Shown piece after piece: positions 1 through 6,297 of a DNA stretch of 42,359 nucleotides. Position 1 is the stretch's first letter. The number at the start of each line of letters is the position of its first letter. Origin of the DNA: an uncultured Alistipes sp. (GTDB taxonomy: Bacteria > Bacteroidota > Bacteroidia > Bacteroidales > Rikenellaceae); assembly GCA_900546005.1 (NCBI GenBank), contig URBJ01000008.1, positions 1 through 42,359 of the forward strand, given 5' to 3'. The notes beneath the pieces were generated by a model that was given only the letters and a program-made list of their open reading frames with translations, made no database searches and was not told where the DNA came from. The position numbers and the translations under genes were made by a program.

Positions 1-57
1 TGTGAGTTCTGAACCCGCAACGCCTCTTACACCATCTGTTCCAAACATTCTAGCCAT
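1..57 (-). CDS. glmM: Phosphoglucosamine mutase, N-terminal fragment (runs off the left edge)
   Basis: GlmM converts glucosamine-6-phosphate to glucosamine-1-phosphate in the cytosol for UDP-GlcNAc synthesis. Only the first 19 residues are here. They read MARMFGTDGVRGVAGSELT, which is the highly conserved GlmM amino terminus. The ATG at 57 has an AGGAGG nine bases upstream. The order cdaA-cdaR-glmM on one strand, with 30 bp between the cdaR stop and this start, is the classic Firmicute arrangement in which c-di-AMP synthesis is coupled to cell-wall precursor supply. The catalytic serine lies beyond the window. This gene belongs to the foreign left segment, not to the Bacteroidota genome that fills the rest. 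Confidence 0.93.
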   Translation of the reverse strand, partial: MARMFGTDGVRGVAGSELT

Positions 58-66
58 GATAAGACT

Positions 67-72
67 CCTCCT
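67..72 (-). promoter_or_regulatory. Shine-Dalgarno site of glmM
   Basis: Read on the minus strand this is AGGAGG, nine bases before the glmM ATG. It matters because genes to the right of about 2258 have no comparable sites, which supports a change of organism at the junction. Confidence 0.85.
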
Positions 73-87
73 GATATCCGTATTCTT

Positions 88-1428
88 CTATTCTTGACTC
101 TGTTCTTTCTTCTTGCTGTATTCTTTATTATTATCTTTCTTACTCTCACTGTCCGTATTGGTATCCTGCTGCTTTTCGCTCTGATCTACCACATTGATGG
201 TCACCACAGAATCCTCAACTAATGTATAGCCGCTTCCAAGGTTCAGTGTCAGCGGAAGTGTATTCGTTCCCGGCTGTACACCTGATGCATCAACGGATAA
301 CATGACATCTTCTGCCGAAAGTGATTCTAAATCTGACGTATAACCTTTTAAAGTAACCGGTATTTTGTCACCCTGATATTCTATGCTACAGTCATCCGAT
401 AAATTAAAGATTTTTATATTTTTCACAGGGACATTAAAGTTCTTTGTCTCGGTCTGCTCAATCGCGATCGTTACCTTTACTTTTGCCTGGGAACTGTCTA
501 CTAATGTGACACCATCCGGCAGATAGGTACTGATATCGATATCCTTTGTCAGTGTTTCCTTCGCACCCGAAATATCCAGTGCTTCACCCGGGATTGTGAT
601 CATGGTAATCTTATTTAATTTCTCTGCCGTTCCCATGACCTTGATCTTTTTTGGCTCGCATTCCACACTGATCTGCTGATAACCGCTTTCTAACTCTCCA
701 CCGGTCTCACAGTTAATCGGAATCTCTTTCACACTCAGAATCTGTGCTTTTATCTGCACCGTGTCCTGACTAAAGGTTAACTTAGAGGTATCAAGCGTAT
801 TGCCCGATGCATCATATACTACCGGCACCACATTGTCTTCAACATCCGAAAACTTCTCGCTGACATCGATCACTGCCTGTACCTTACTGATCTGTGACAC
901 GACAGATGCCGGACCAGAGATTGTAAGCACATCCGGAGAAACCTTCAATTCGCCTACCGCACTTCCCTCCGCAGGGGTTCCGGTTGCCTCTGCTGTGATC
1001 TTGAACTGATTACTCTGTAAATCTTCTACTGCCAGTTCTAAGTTTTTCTTCTTTCTGTCAATATCTAACTGGCTGCTGTAGCGCACTGCACTGATATCAA
1101 TCGGAACAATGGCTGTTCCGTCATCATGCAGTTCAATATTCTCCATATCTGCGGTTGCCTTAAAATCCGAATTGGTTAACCGCTCTATAATGGAACGTTT
1201 TGCCGTTACCCGGAAAGTTACGGTTCCACTGTCATTGATAATGGAATAGCTTTTTCCCATATCTGCGATCGCATTTTCGTTCGCGATCGTAATATTGGTA
1301 GTAAAAGTCGATGTCTTATCCGGATCATCAATATTGACCACTACCAGCCATAAGATCATCGCAAATAAAACGGATAAAAATTTCAAACCGATATTATTTG
1401 TCAGAAGGTTCTTTAGCTTTTTTAACAT
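88..1428 (-). CDS. cdaR: CdaR (YbbR-domain regulator of the c-di-AMP synthase CdaA)
   Basis: CdaR is a membrane-anchored extracytoplasmic protein that binds CdaA and modulates c-di-AMP production. The 446-residue protein starts with a short basic segment and one membrane segment (about residues 14-33). A long beta-rich extracellular part of tandem YbbR-like repeats follows. The tail, from about residue 415, is a hydrophilic run of Lys, Glu, Gln and Ser. The ATG at 1428 has GAGGAGG seven bases upstream and overlaps the 3' end of cdaA by 35 bp, suggesting translational coupling. glmM follows 30 bp downstream. The protein and gene order are those of Firmicutes such as Lachnospiraceae, which is inferred from family character. 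Confidence 0.92.
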   Translation of the reverse strand: MLKKLKNLLTNNIGLKFLSVLFAMILWLVVVNIDDPDKTSTFTTNITIANENAIADMGKSYSIINDSGTVTFRVTAKRSIIERLTNSDFKATADMENIELHDDGTAIVPIDISAVRYSSQLDIDRKKKNLELAVEDLQSNQFKITAEATGTPAEGSAVGELKVSPDVLTISGPASVVSQISKVQAVIDVSEKFSDVEDNVVPVVYDASGNTLDTSKLTFSQDTVQIKAQILSVKEIPINCETGGELESGYQQISVECEPKKIKVMGTAEKLNKITMITIPGEALDISGAKETLTKDIDISTYLPDGVTLVDSSQAKVKVTIAIEQTETKNFNVPVKNIKIFNLSDDCSIEYQGDKIPVTLKGYTSDLESLSAEDVMLSVDASGVQPGTNTLPLTLNLGSGYTLVEDSVVTINVVDQSEKQQDTNTDSESKKDNNKEYSKKKEQSQE

Positions 1429-2230
1429 TCTGCAACCTCCTCTTCCAATCTATGAGCTTTCCGTTTTCCACATTTTTCAGATGTCCTTCGGAAAGTTTTT
1501 TCTTCAAAAATTCCTCATCTATGTTTCGATAGAGTTCTCCTTCTACTGCCAGGGACACTTTACCGGTCTCTTCCGATACTACGATCGTCATAGAATCACT
1601 GACTTCACTGATTCCCACTGCTGCACGATGTCTTGTTCCTAAATCTTTGCTCAGTGCAAGGTTATCGGAAAGCGGCAGATAACAGGTTGCTGCTACCACA
1701 CGATTTCCCCGTACAATAATCGCACCATCGTGCAATGGTGTGTTTTTTTCAAAAATATTGATCAAAAGCTGGCTTGAAAGAATGGAATCTAACTCTATTC
1801 CGGTTCGCTCATATTCGCCAAGCTGGACATCGTTCTCGATAACGATCAGGGCTCCTGTCTTTACCTTACCCATCTCATAACATGCTTTTACCATCTCGTT
1901 TACGGTACGCTCGCTATAACGCTCCACCGTATTTTTTCCATTGTCAAAAGAAAACAATGTCGAAATAAAACGCTTTCTTCCTAACTGTTCAAGTGCTTTT
2001 CGCATTTCCGGCTGAAAAATAACTAAGATTGCGATAATTCCCACATTGATCGTCTTATCCGCAATCCAGAGTATCGTATTCATCTGGAAAATTGCTGCCA
2101 ACAAAATAAAGACCAGAATCACAAGGATTCCCTTGAACAGTGTCCATGCTCTGGTTGTCTTAAACCATACCAGGATATGATACAGTAAAAATGCGATAAT
2201 GAGGATCTCTACAATATCTGTAACTGTCAC
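1394..2230 (-). CDS. cdaA: Diadenylate cyclase CdaA, 5' end cut at the chimeric junction
   Basis: CdaA condenses two ATP molecules to c-di-AMP at the cytoplasmic membrane. Numbered from the GTG at 2230, membrane segments occupy about residues 5-20, 35-50 and 58-75. The DisA_N cyclase domain follows, with the signature D168-G-A and R200-H-R. The GTG is probably not the true start. The same frame stays open to 2257, and the codons just upstream read P-D-V before TVTDIVEIL, as often seen in the N-terminal region of full-length Lachnospiraceae proteins. The frame then meets a TAA at 2258-2260, which is also the stop codon of the unrelated nitroreductase. No start codon with a ribosome site exists before that point. 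I therefore regard the gene as truncated by the join, not naturally short. Confidence 0.88.
   Translation of the reverse strand: MTVTDIVEILIIAFLLYHILVWFKTTRAWTLFKGILVILVFILLAAIFQMNTILWIADKTINVGIIAILVIFQPEMRKALEQLGRKRFISTLFSFDNGKNTVERYSERTVNEMVKACYEMGKVKTGALIVIENDVQLGEYERTGIELDSILSSQLLINIFEKNTPLHDGAIIVRGNRVVAATCYLPLSDNLALSKDLGTRHRAAVGISEVSDSMTIVVSEETGKVSLAVEGELYRNIDEEFLKKKLSEGHLKNVENGKLIDWKRRLQNVKKAKEPSDK
1436..1442 (-). promoter_or_regulatory. Shine-Dalgarno site of cdaR
   Basis: Read on the minus strand this is GAGGAGG, seven bases before the cdaR ATG and inside the 3' end of cdaA. It fixes the cdaR start and is a Firmicute-style signal. Confidence 0.85.
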
Positions 2231-2260
2231 ATCCGGACGATTGATCCAAAACCGATTTTA
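2231..2260. other. Probable chimeric junction between a Firmicute segment and a Bacteroidota genome
   Basis: Left of this point are cdaA, cdaR and glmM, with Shine-Dalgarno sites and A+T-rich codons. Right of it are G+C-richer genes without such sites and with Bacteroidota -7 TAnnTTTG promoters. The cdaA frame is open through here and lacks its start, while the nitroreductase stop codon sits exactly at 2258-2260. No insertion-sequence end, tRNA or integrase lies nearby to explain a transfer. The exact breakpoint cannot be placed by eye within these 30 bases. Confidence 0.8.
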
Positions 2261-3004
2261 CTGATTAAAAAATCCCTGCTTTTTCAGTACCTCGAAATAT
2301 TTTCTCGAGAAAGTCAGATTGTCCTCTCCCGTATAACGTTTCTCGGTAAAAATCCGTGCAAGATTGGGTAGCTCATTTACCTTCAAAAGATGCTGCGTCT
2401 CCTCCGACGCCTCCTTTGCAGCCCAAATCGCATCGATCTGCGCCGGAGTATAGTCTTTATACTTCTCGCGATGGATTACCCCCTCCAACGGCAACCGATC
2501 GGTCAAGGGCGGCATCTGATCCGGGTACCCCATCGTAACGGTCGTAACCGGAATAACGCCCTGCGGCAGATCGAGCACTTCGATAATCCGATCGGCCGTA
2601 TAGGTGGTTGTTCCGAGGTAGCAGATACCCAACCCCTCCGACTCTGCGGCTAAACACACATTTTCTGACACGAGGATCGTATCGATCACGCCGTTGACAA
2701 ACCAAACGAAGTTATCGTACTGCGGAGTAGCCCCCCGCTGTCTGCACCACTGGGAAAAACGATGCACATCCACGCAAAAGGTCAACACGGCCGGTGCCTG
2801 TGTAACCATCGGTTGGCCGAAGTGGCAGGGTGACAACTGGGCCTTCAGATCGGGATCAGTCGTTACCACCACACTGTAAATCTGCATATTTCCCGTATTG
2901 GAAGCCCGGATACCCGCTTCGAGAATCCGTTGCATCAGTGCCTCCTCGATCGGGCGATCGGTATAACTGCGCACCGAACGGTGCTGAAAAATCGTTTCAA
3001 TCAT
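2258..3004 (-). CDS. Nitroreductase family protein, NfsA/FRP-like
   Basis: FMN-dependent, probably NADPH-using oxidoreductase of the oxygen-insensitive nitroreductase superfamily, cytosolic. The 248-residue length matches the NfsA/FRP branch. The N-terminal HRSVRSYTDRPI (residues 8-19) is the usual phosphate/FMN-binding segment, followed by the ASNTGNMQ stretch at about 34-41. A mid-protein GLGICYLG segment and the C-terminal Arg/Lys-rich extension are also as in NfsA. The ATG at 3004 gives a complete domain. Its neighbour dapF is transcribed divergently from a shared 132-bp spacer. The physiological substrate cannot be told from sequence. Its stop codon falls at the chimeric junction. Confidence 0.85.
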   Translation of the reverse strand: MIETIFQHRSVRSYTDRPIEEALMQRILEAGIRASNTGNMQIYSVVVTTDPDLKAQLSPCHFGQPMVTQAPAVLTFCVDVHRFSQWCRQRGATPQYDNFVWFVNGVIDTILVSENVCLAAESEGLGICYLGTTTYTADRIIEVLDLPQGVIPVTTVTMGYPDQMPPLTDRLPLEGVIHREKYKDYTPAQIDAIWAAKEASEETQHLLKVNELPNLARIFTEKRYTGEDNLTFSRKYFEVLKKQGFFNQ

Positions 3005-3085
3005 ATTTTCTATCTATTTTCAGAAGACGGAAAACCATGGTCCGTCATTTTACAAATATCCGCTATTTTTTCGAAAGCAGAAAGG

Positions 3086-3111
3086 TTTTTTAGTAAAAAT
3101 CACCATATTTG
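3086..3111 (+). promoter_or_regulatory. Possible Bacteroidota promoter of dapF
   Basis: CATATTTG at 3104-3111 matches the -7 consensus TAnnTTTG with one mismatch, and a T-rich stretch at 3086-3090 lies where the -33 element is expected. It would give a leader of roughly 20 bases before the ATG at 3137. Confidence 0.35.
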
Positions 3112-3136
3112 CAGCAGTAAACTCACCCTTAAACGC

Positions 3137-3940
3137 ATGGGGCAAAGATTCTATAAATACCAAGGTGCCGGCAACGACTTCATCATGATAGATAACCGGA
3201 CACTGACATTCTCTCCGACGACCGAGTATGTGGCCGCATTGTGTCATCGCAGAACGGGAATCGGAGCCGATGGCCTGATTCTGCTCGAAAACGACAAACA
3301 GCAACTTTTCCGGATGCGTTACTTCAATTCGGACGGAGGAGAGGCCACGATGTGCGGCAACGGAGGGCGGTGTATTGCCCTGTTTGCTCACCATCTCGGA
3401 ATCGGAGGCCTCCTCAAAACGTTCAACGGGGTTGACGGAGTGCATCAAGCCGAAATCCTTTCGGCCGACGCCACACAGGGCGAGGTTCGGCTCCAGATGA
3501 TCGACGTTCACGATCCGGAGATCCACCCCGATTACCTGTTTTTAAACACCGGGTCACCCCATTATGTAACTTTTATACCGGATGTTCGGGCCGTCGATGT
3601 ATTTCACGAAGGCACAAAAATACGTCGTAGCGCCCAATTCGCTCCGATCGGTGGAACCAATGTCAATTTCGTCGAGATCCTTTCCGATGGGCACATCCGG
3701 ATCCGCACTTTCGAACGAGGCGTTGAGGATGAGACACTTGCCTGCGGAACAGGTGCTACGGCTTCGGCTCTGGCCACTGCCATCCACACGCACAGCAGCT
3801 GCCGTAACTTCCGGGTCGATGTCGAAGGAGGAACCTTGTGGGTTTCCTTCGAATCGTCTGATCTAAAGAACTTTGACCACATTTTCCTAACCGGTCCCGC
3901 CCGCAAGGTCTTCTTCGGAAAAACGGCTGAAATTTTTTAA
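3137..3940 (+). CDS. dapF: Diaminopimelate epimerase
   Basis: DapF interconverts LL- and meso-diaminopimelate in the lysine and peptidoglycan pathway. The protein has 267 residues. Both catalytic cysteines are present: C73 in MCGNGGRC and C203 in LACGTGATAS. The N-terminal YKYQGAGNDF motif is also intact. I start at the ATG at 3137 because it gives the canonical amino terminus; the open frame reaching back to 2930 overlaps the nitroreductase and would add about 69 unrelated residues. Its product is used by MurE, encoded at 21137-22585, which has the matching DNPR motif. No terminator was seen behind it, but the next gene has its own promoter-like sequence. Confidence 0.95.
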   Translation: MGQRFYKYQGAGNDFIMIDNRTLTFSPTTEYVAALCHRRTGIGADGLILLENDKQQLFRMRYFNSDGGEATMCGNGGRCIALFAHHLGIGGLLKTFNGVDGVHQAEILSADATQGEVRLQMIDVHDPEIHPDYLFLNTGSPHYVTFIPDVRAVDVFHEGTKIRRSAQFAPIGGTNVNFVEILSDGHIRIRTFERGVEDETLACGTGATASALATAIHTHSSCRNFRVDVEGGTLWVSFESSDLKNFDHIFLTGPARKVFFGKTAEIF

Positions 3941-3950
3941 CCCCGAAACG

Positions 3951-3982
3951 ATTGTTTTTTCCGGAAAAATTCTCTATCATTG
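3951..3982 (+). promoter_or_regulatory. Probable promoter of the small acidic protein gene
   Basis: ATTG at 3951-3954 is followed after 20 bp by TATCATTG at 3975-3982, one mismatch from the Bacteroidota -7 consensus. It predicts an untranslated leader of about 75 bases before the ATG at 4065. Confidence 0.45.
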
Positions 3983-4064
3983 CATAAGTAACAGGGCCCA
4001 TATAAGGCTGTTGTCACTATAATTCGGATGTCAAACCCTTAAAATTTTACGGCTTTCATCACCC

Positions 4065-4304
4065 ATGAAATCGACACATGCACCCCGAAACAAAAACCGT
4101 GATTTTGATTCGGAAGATTCAATGAAACGAGCAGCAAAACTCGATCCTATCAAAAAAAGCGGGAAAGAACGGCATGCGCTTTACAGCCGACTCGATGACG
4201 ATGAAGATTTCGAACTGCAATCCCTGAGAAAACGGGAATCCGCGTTCGACTACTTCGACGACGGAGACGAAAACGAAGAAGAAGACGAGGAACAAGAAAG
4301 ATAG
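4065..4304 (+). CDS. Small, highly charged acidic-tailed protein of unknown function
   Basis: This 79-residue protein is not recognised. It has no hydrophobic segment and no signal peptide, so it should be cytosolic. The first half is basic and mixed (Lys/Arg-rich to about residue 40). A DDDEDFE patch follows at about 45-51, and the last 17 residues are almost entirely Asp and Glu. It is probably largely disordered or a binding partner of a basic surface such as ribosome or nucleic-acid proteins; that is inference. The gene is a monocistron: a promoter-like site lies at 3951-3982 and a strong terminator at 4329-4356. This argues for a real gene despite its size. Confidence 0.72.
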   Translation: MKSTHAPRNKNRDFDSEDSMKRAAKLDPIKKSGKERHALYSRLDDDEDFELQSLRKRESAFDYFDDGDENEEEDEEQER

Positions 4305-4328
4305 CTTGTAACAGCCTACCGATACACA

Positions 4329-4356
4329 ATGGTCGCCCGATGGCGACCATTTTTTA
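4329..4356 (+). terminator. Intrinsic terminator after the small acidic protein gene
   Basis: A perfect 9-bp stem ATGGTCGCC / GGCGACCAT with a CGAT loop is followed directly by six T residues. It lies 24 bp after the stop codon. Confidence 0.88.
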
Positions 4357-4396
4357 GATAAACGACCCCCTAATTACCCCTCTTAACACTACTCTT

Positions 4397-5215
4397 ATGG
4401 AACAATTCGTCATGTCCGAACATACGGCACTCCGCATCAGCGACTCACAGCAGGGAGAAACCGTACTGGTCCTGCTGCACGGCTATCTGGAGTCGCTCGA
4501 AATATGGGAAGATTTTGCCAAACTGCTCTCCCCACACTACCGGATTCTCGCCATCGATATCCCCGGACACGGCATCTCGGAGGTCAAATCCGAAGTGCAT
4601 ACGATGGAATTCGTGGCCGACGTGCTGCGTGGCGTGCTCGATCTGAAACAGATCTCTCGCTGCTTCGTGGCCGGACATTCGATGGGTGGATACGTGGCCG
4701 AAGCCTTTGCCGCCAAATACCCCGAACGTCTTCAGGGTCTGATTCTGTTCCACTCCTCTCCCTACGCCGACAACGACTCGAAGAAGGAGGATCGCCGCCG
4801 GGAGATCGAGATGATCCGTCACGACAAAAAGGAGCTGATTGCCCAACTCTTCGCCCCCAAGGGCTTTGCCCCGCACAACCGTGATCGGCTGAAGAGCCGA
4901 ATCGAGCAACTGCAGGAACTTATCTCGCTGACCGACGACGACGGGATCATCGCTCTGCTAAACGGAATGAGCGAGCGCAAAGACATGAACGATATGATGC
5001 GCCAACTCAAAGTGCCACAACTTTTCATTTTTGGGAAATACGACGAATTCATTCCGATGGAGCGGGCGGAAACCTTGATTCAGGCTCACCCGCAAGCCGA
5101 AATAGCTTGGCTCGAAAACTCCGGACACATGGGTTTCCTCGAGGAGCCCGACGCTTCGGCCGAAATCATCCGCTCGTTTATCAACCGACACGGAGGAGTC
5201 GAAACAGTCCGGTAA
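4397..5215 (+). CDS. Alpha/beta-fold hydrolase
   Basis: Cytosolic serine hydrolase of the alpha/beta-hydrolase superfamily, 272 residues. The HG oxyanion-hole motif is at 28-29. The nucleophile elbow GHSMGG places Ser95 as nucleophile. The acid is probably Asp216 (GKYDEF) and the base His244 (NSGHMGF). A charged helical cap lies at about 125-200. The order and spacing resemble esterases and the MhpC/BioH group, but the substrate cannot be named. The next in-frame ATG is six codons downstream and would also preserve the fold. The gene ends before a perfect-stem hairpin shared with the convergent gene. Confidence 0.88.
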   Translation: MEQFVMSEHTALRISDSQQGETVLVLLHGYLESLEIWEDFAKLLSPHYRILAIDIPGHGISEVKSEVHTMEFVADVLRGVLDLKQISRCFVAGHSMGGYVAEAFAAKYPERLQGLILFHSSPYADNDSKKEDRRREIEMIRHDKKELIAQLFAPKGFAPHNRDRLKSRIEQLQELISLTDDDGIIALLNGMSERKDMNDMMRQLKVPQLFIFGKYDEFIPMERAETLIQAHPQAEIAWLENSGHMGFLEEPDASAEIIRSFINRHGGVETVR

Positions 5216-5333
5216 TCCGGAACAGACGAGCCTCTCAGATTCCGTTCCCATCGGGGAAGACAGCGACTCGACAGCGGGAAAAGTCCAATACTCCTCTTCA
5301 TGCAACTGACCGCTGCCAGACCACTCACAAGAC

Positions 5334-5380
5334 AACAAGAGGGGGAGAGGTGCGACCAGCACCTCTCCCCCTCTTGTTTT
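5334..5380. terminator. Long perfect-stem hairpin between convergent genes (probable bidirectional terminator)
   Basis: The left arm 5334-5353 and right arm 5359-5378 pair perfectly over 20 bp around a 5-base loop (GACCA). The right arm runs into TTTT, so it can terminate plus-strand transcription from the hydrolase. It also lies 31 bp past the stop of the minus-strand sugar isomerase gene. The rest of the spacer (5216-5333) shows nothing recognisable. Confidence 0.85.
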
Positions 5381-5411
5381 AATTATTGCGATCCGTAAAA
5401 CCTCTGCAATC

Positions 5412-6239
5412 CTATTTCAACGCATCGCACACCCCGCGCAAATAACCGATCGACTCGGCTACTCCCGGCAGCGGATTTTTTCCGTCTTTCTCAAACTCCA
5501 AACTGCACACGCCGGTATATCCGATCTTGCGAAGCGTCTTAACGATAGCCGGAATATCCATTACACCGCGTCCCATTTCGCACGTCTGTCCAGCTTTGGA
5601 AGCCTGCGTCTCATCCTTGATGTGAATATCAAAAATACGGTCCTTATACCTCTTCAGATCCTCTACACAGCTGGCTCCGAAGCGTGCCGTGTGGCCCAAA
5701 TCGAGACAGATTCCGATCCGCGGATCCAGATCCTCGACATGAGCCATCACATCGGCCGCATCGGGGAAATAGGAGATGTCGGGACCGTGCGTATGGATCG
5801 CCATCTTGATGTCATACTCCTTCACTTTCTGATCGATATAGGGCAGCAGCTCATAGGTAGGCACACCGATAAAAATTCCGGTTCCGTAGCGCTTGACATA
5901 CTCGAACGTCCGATCCACGTCGGCTTTCGAATTCATGTAGATCGGACCGAGAATATACCCCTCGACTCCTGCCGCGGCCAATTTCGCCTTGAACGCATCG
6001 ATCTGCTCCTGCGTACTGCTCAGTGGCAGATGGAAATCCTTAACACTCATATATTTGACACCGATCTGATTCATCATCTTCAGAGTCTGGTCGATATCGA
6101 ACGAACGGAACGAAAATCCGGCCACGCCGATCTTAAGCTCTTCGGATTTATGCTTATCAACAAACTGGGCCGACGCCGTGCACGTTCCCAGTAAAAGTGC
6201 TGCAAAAGTAAGCAGCGTAAAAAACTTGTTTCTTCTCAT
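5412..6239 (-). CDS. Secreted sugar phosphate isomerase/epimerase-like TIM-barrel protein
   Basis: Xylose-isomerase-like TIM barrel (AP endonuclease 2 superfamily), 275 residues. A signal peptide covers residues 1-24, with ASA before Gln25 as a likely cleavage site, so the protein should be periplasmic. Conserved candidate metal and active-site residues include His149/His151 (HTHGPD), Asp180 and His183 (DLGHTAR), His206 (DIHIKD), and Glu248 near the C terminus (SLEFEKDG). Exported members of this family are common in gut Bacteroidetes next to carbohydrate-active enzymes. That fits here: the upstream gene on the same strand encodes a glycosidase-like lipoprotein, with 58 bp between them. The actual sugar is unknown. 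Confidence 0.85.
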   Translation of the reverse strand: MRRNKFFTLLTFAALLLGTCTASAQFVDKHKSEELKIGVAGFSFRSFDIDQTLKMMNQIGVKYMSVKDFHLPLSSTQEQIDAFKAKLAAAGVEGYILGPIYMNSKADVDRTFEYVKRYGTGIFIGVPTYELLPYIDQKVKEYDIKMAIHTHGPDISYFPDAADVMAHVEDLDPRIGICLDLGHTARFGASCVEDLKRYKDRIFDIHIKDETQASKAGQTCEMGRGVMDIPAIVKTLRKIGYTGVCSLEFEKDGKNPLPGVAESIGYLRGVCDALK

Positions 6240-6297
6240 GATTTTGATGGATTAAATTAAACTATTTGAGTAAATCGTAATATTCTTCCGTGTCCCG

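Noticed and set aside
1..2257. Natural horizontal acquisition of a c-di-AMP operon fragment
   Set aside because: The fragment is cut inside both end genes and lacks integrase, insertion sequences, tRNA or flanking repeats. A chimera is simpler; kept only as an alternative in the findings.
2930..3136. Upstream in-frame extension of dapF
   Set aside because: It overlaps the start of the divergent nitroreductase gene and encodes residues unlike any DapF; the canonical amino terminus begins at 3137.
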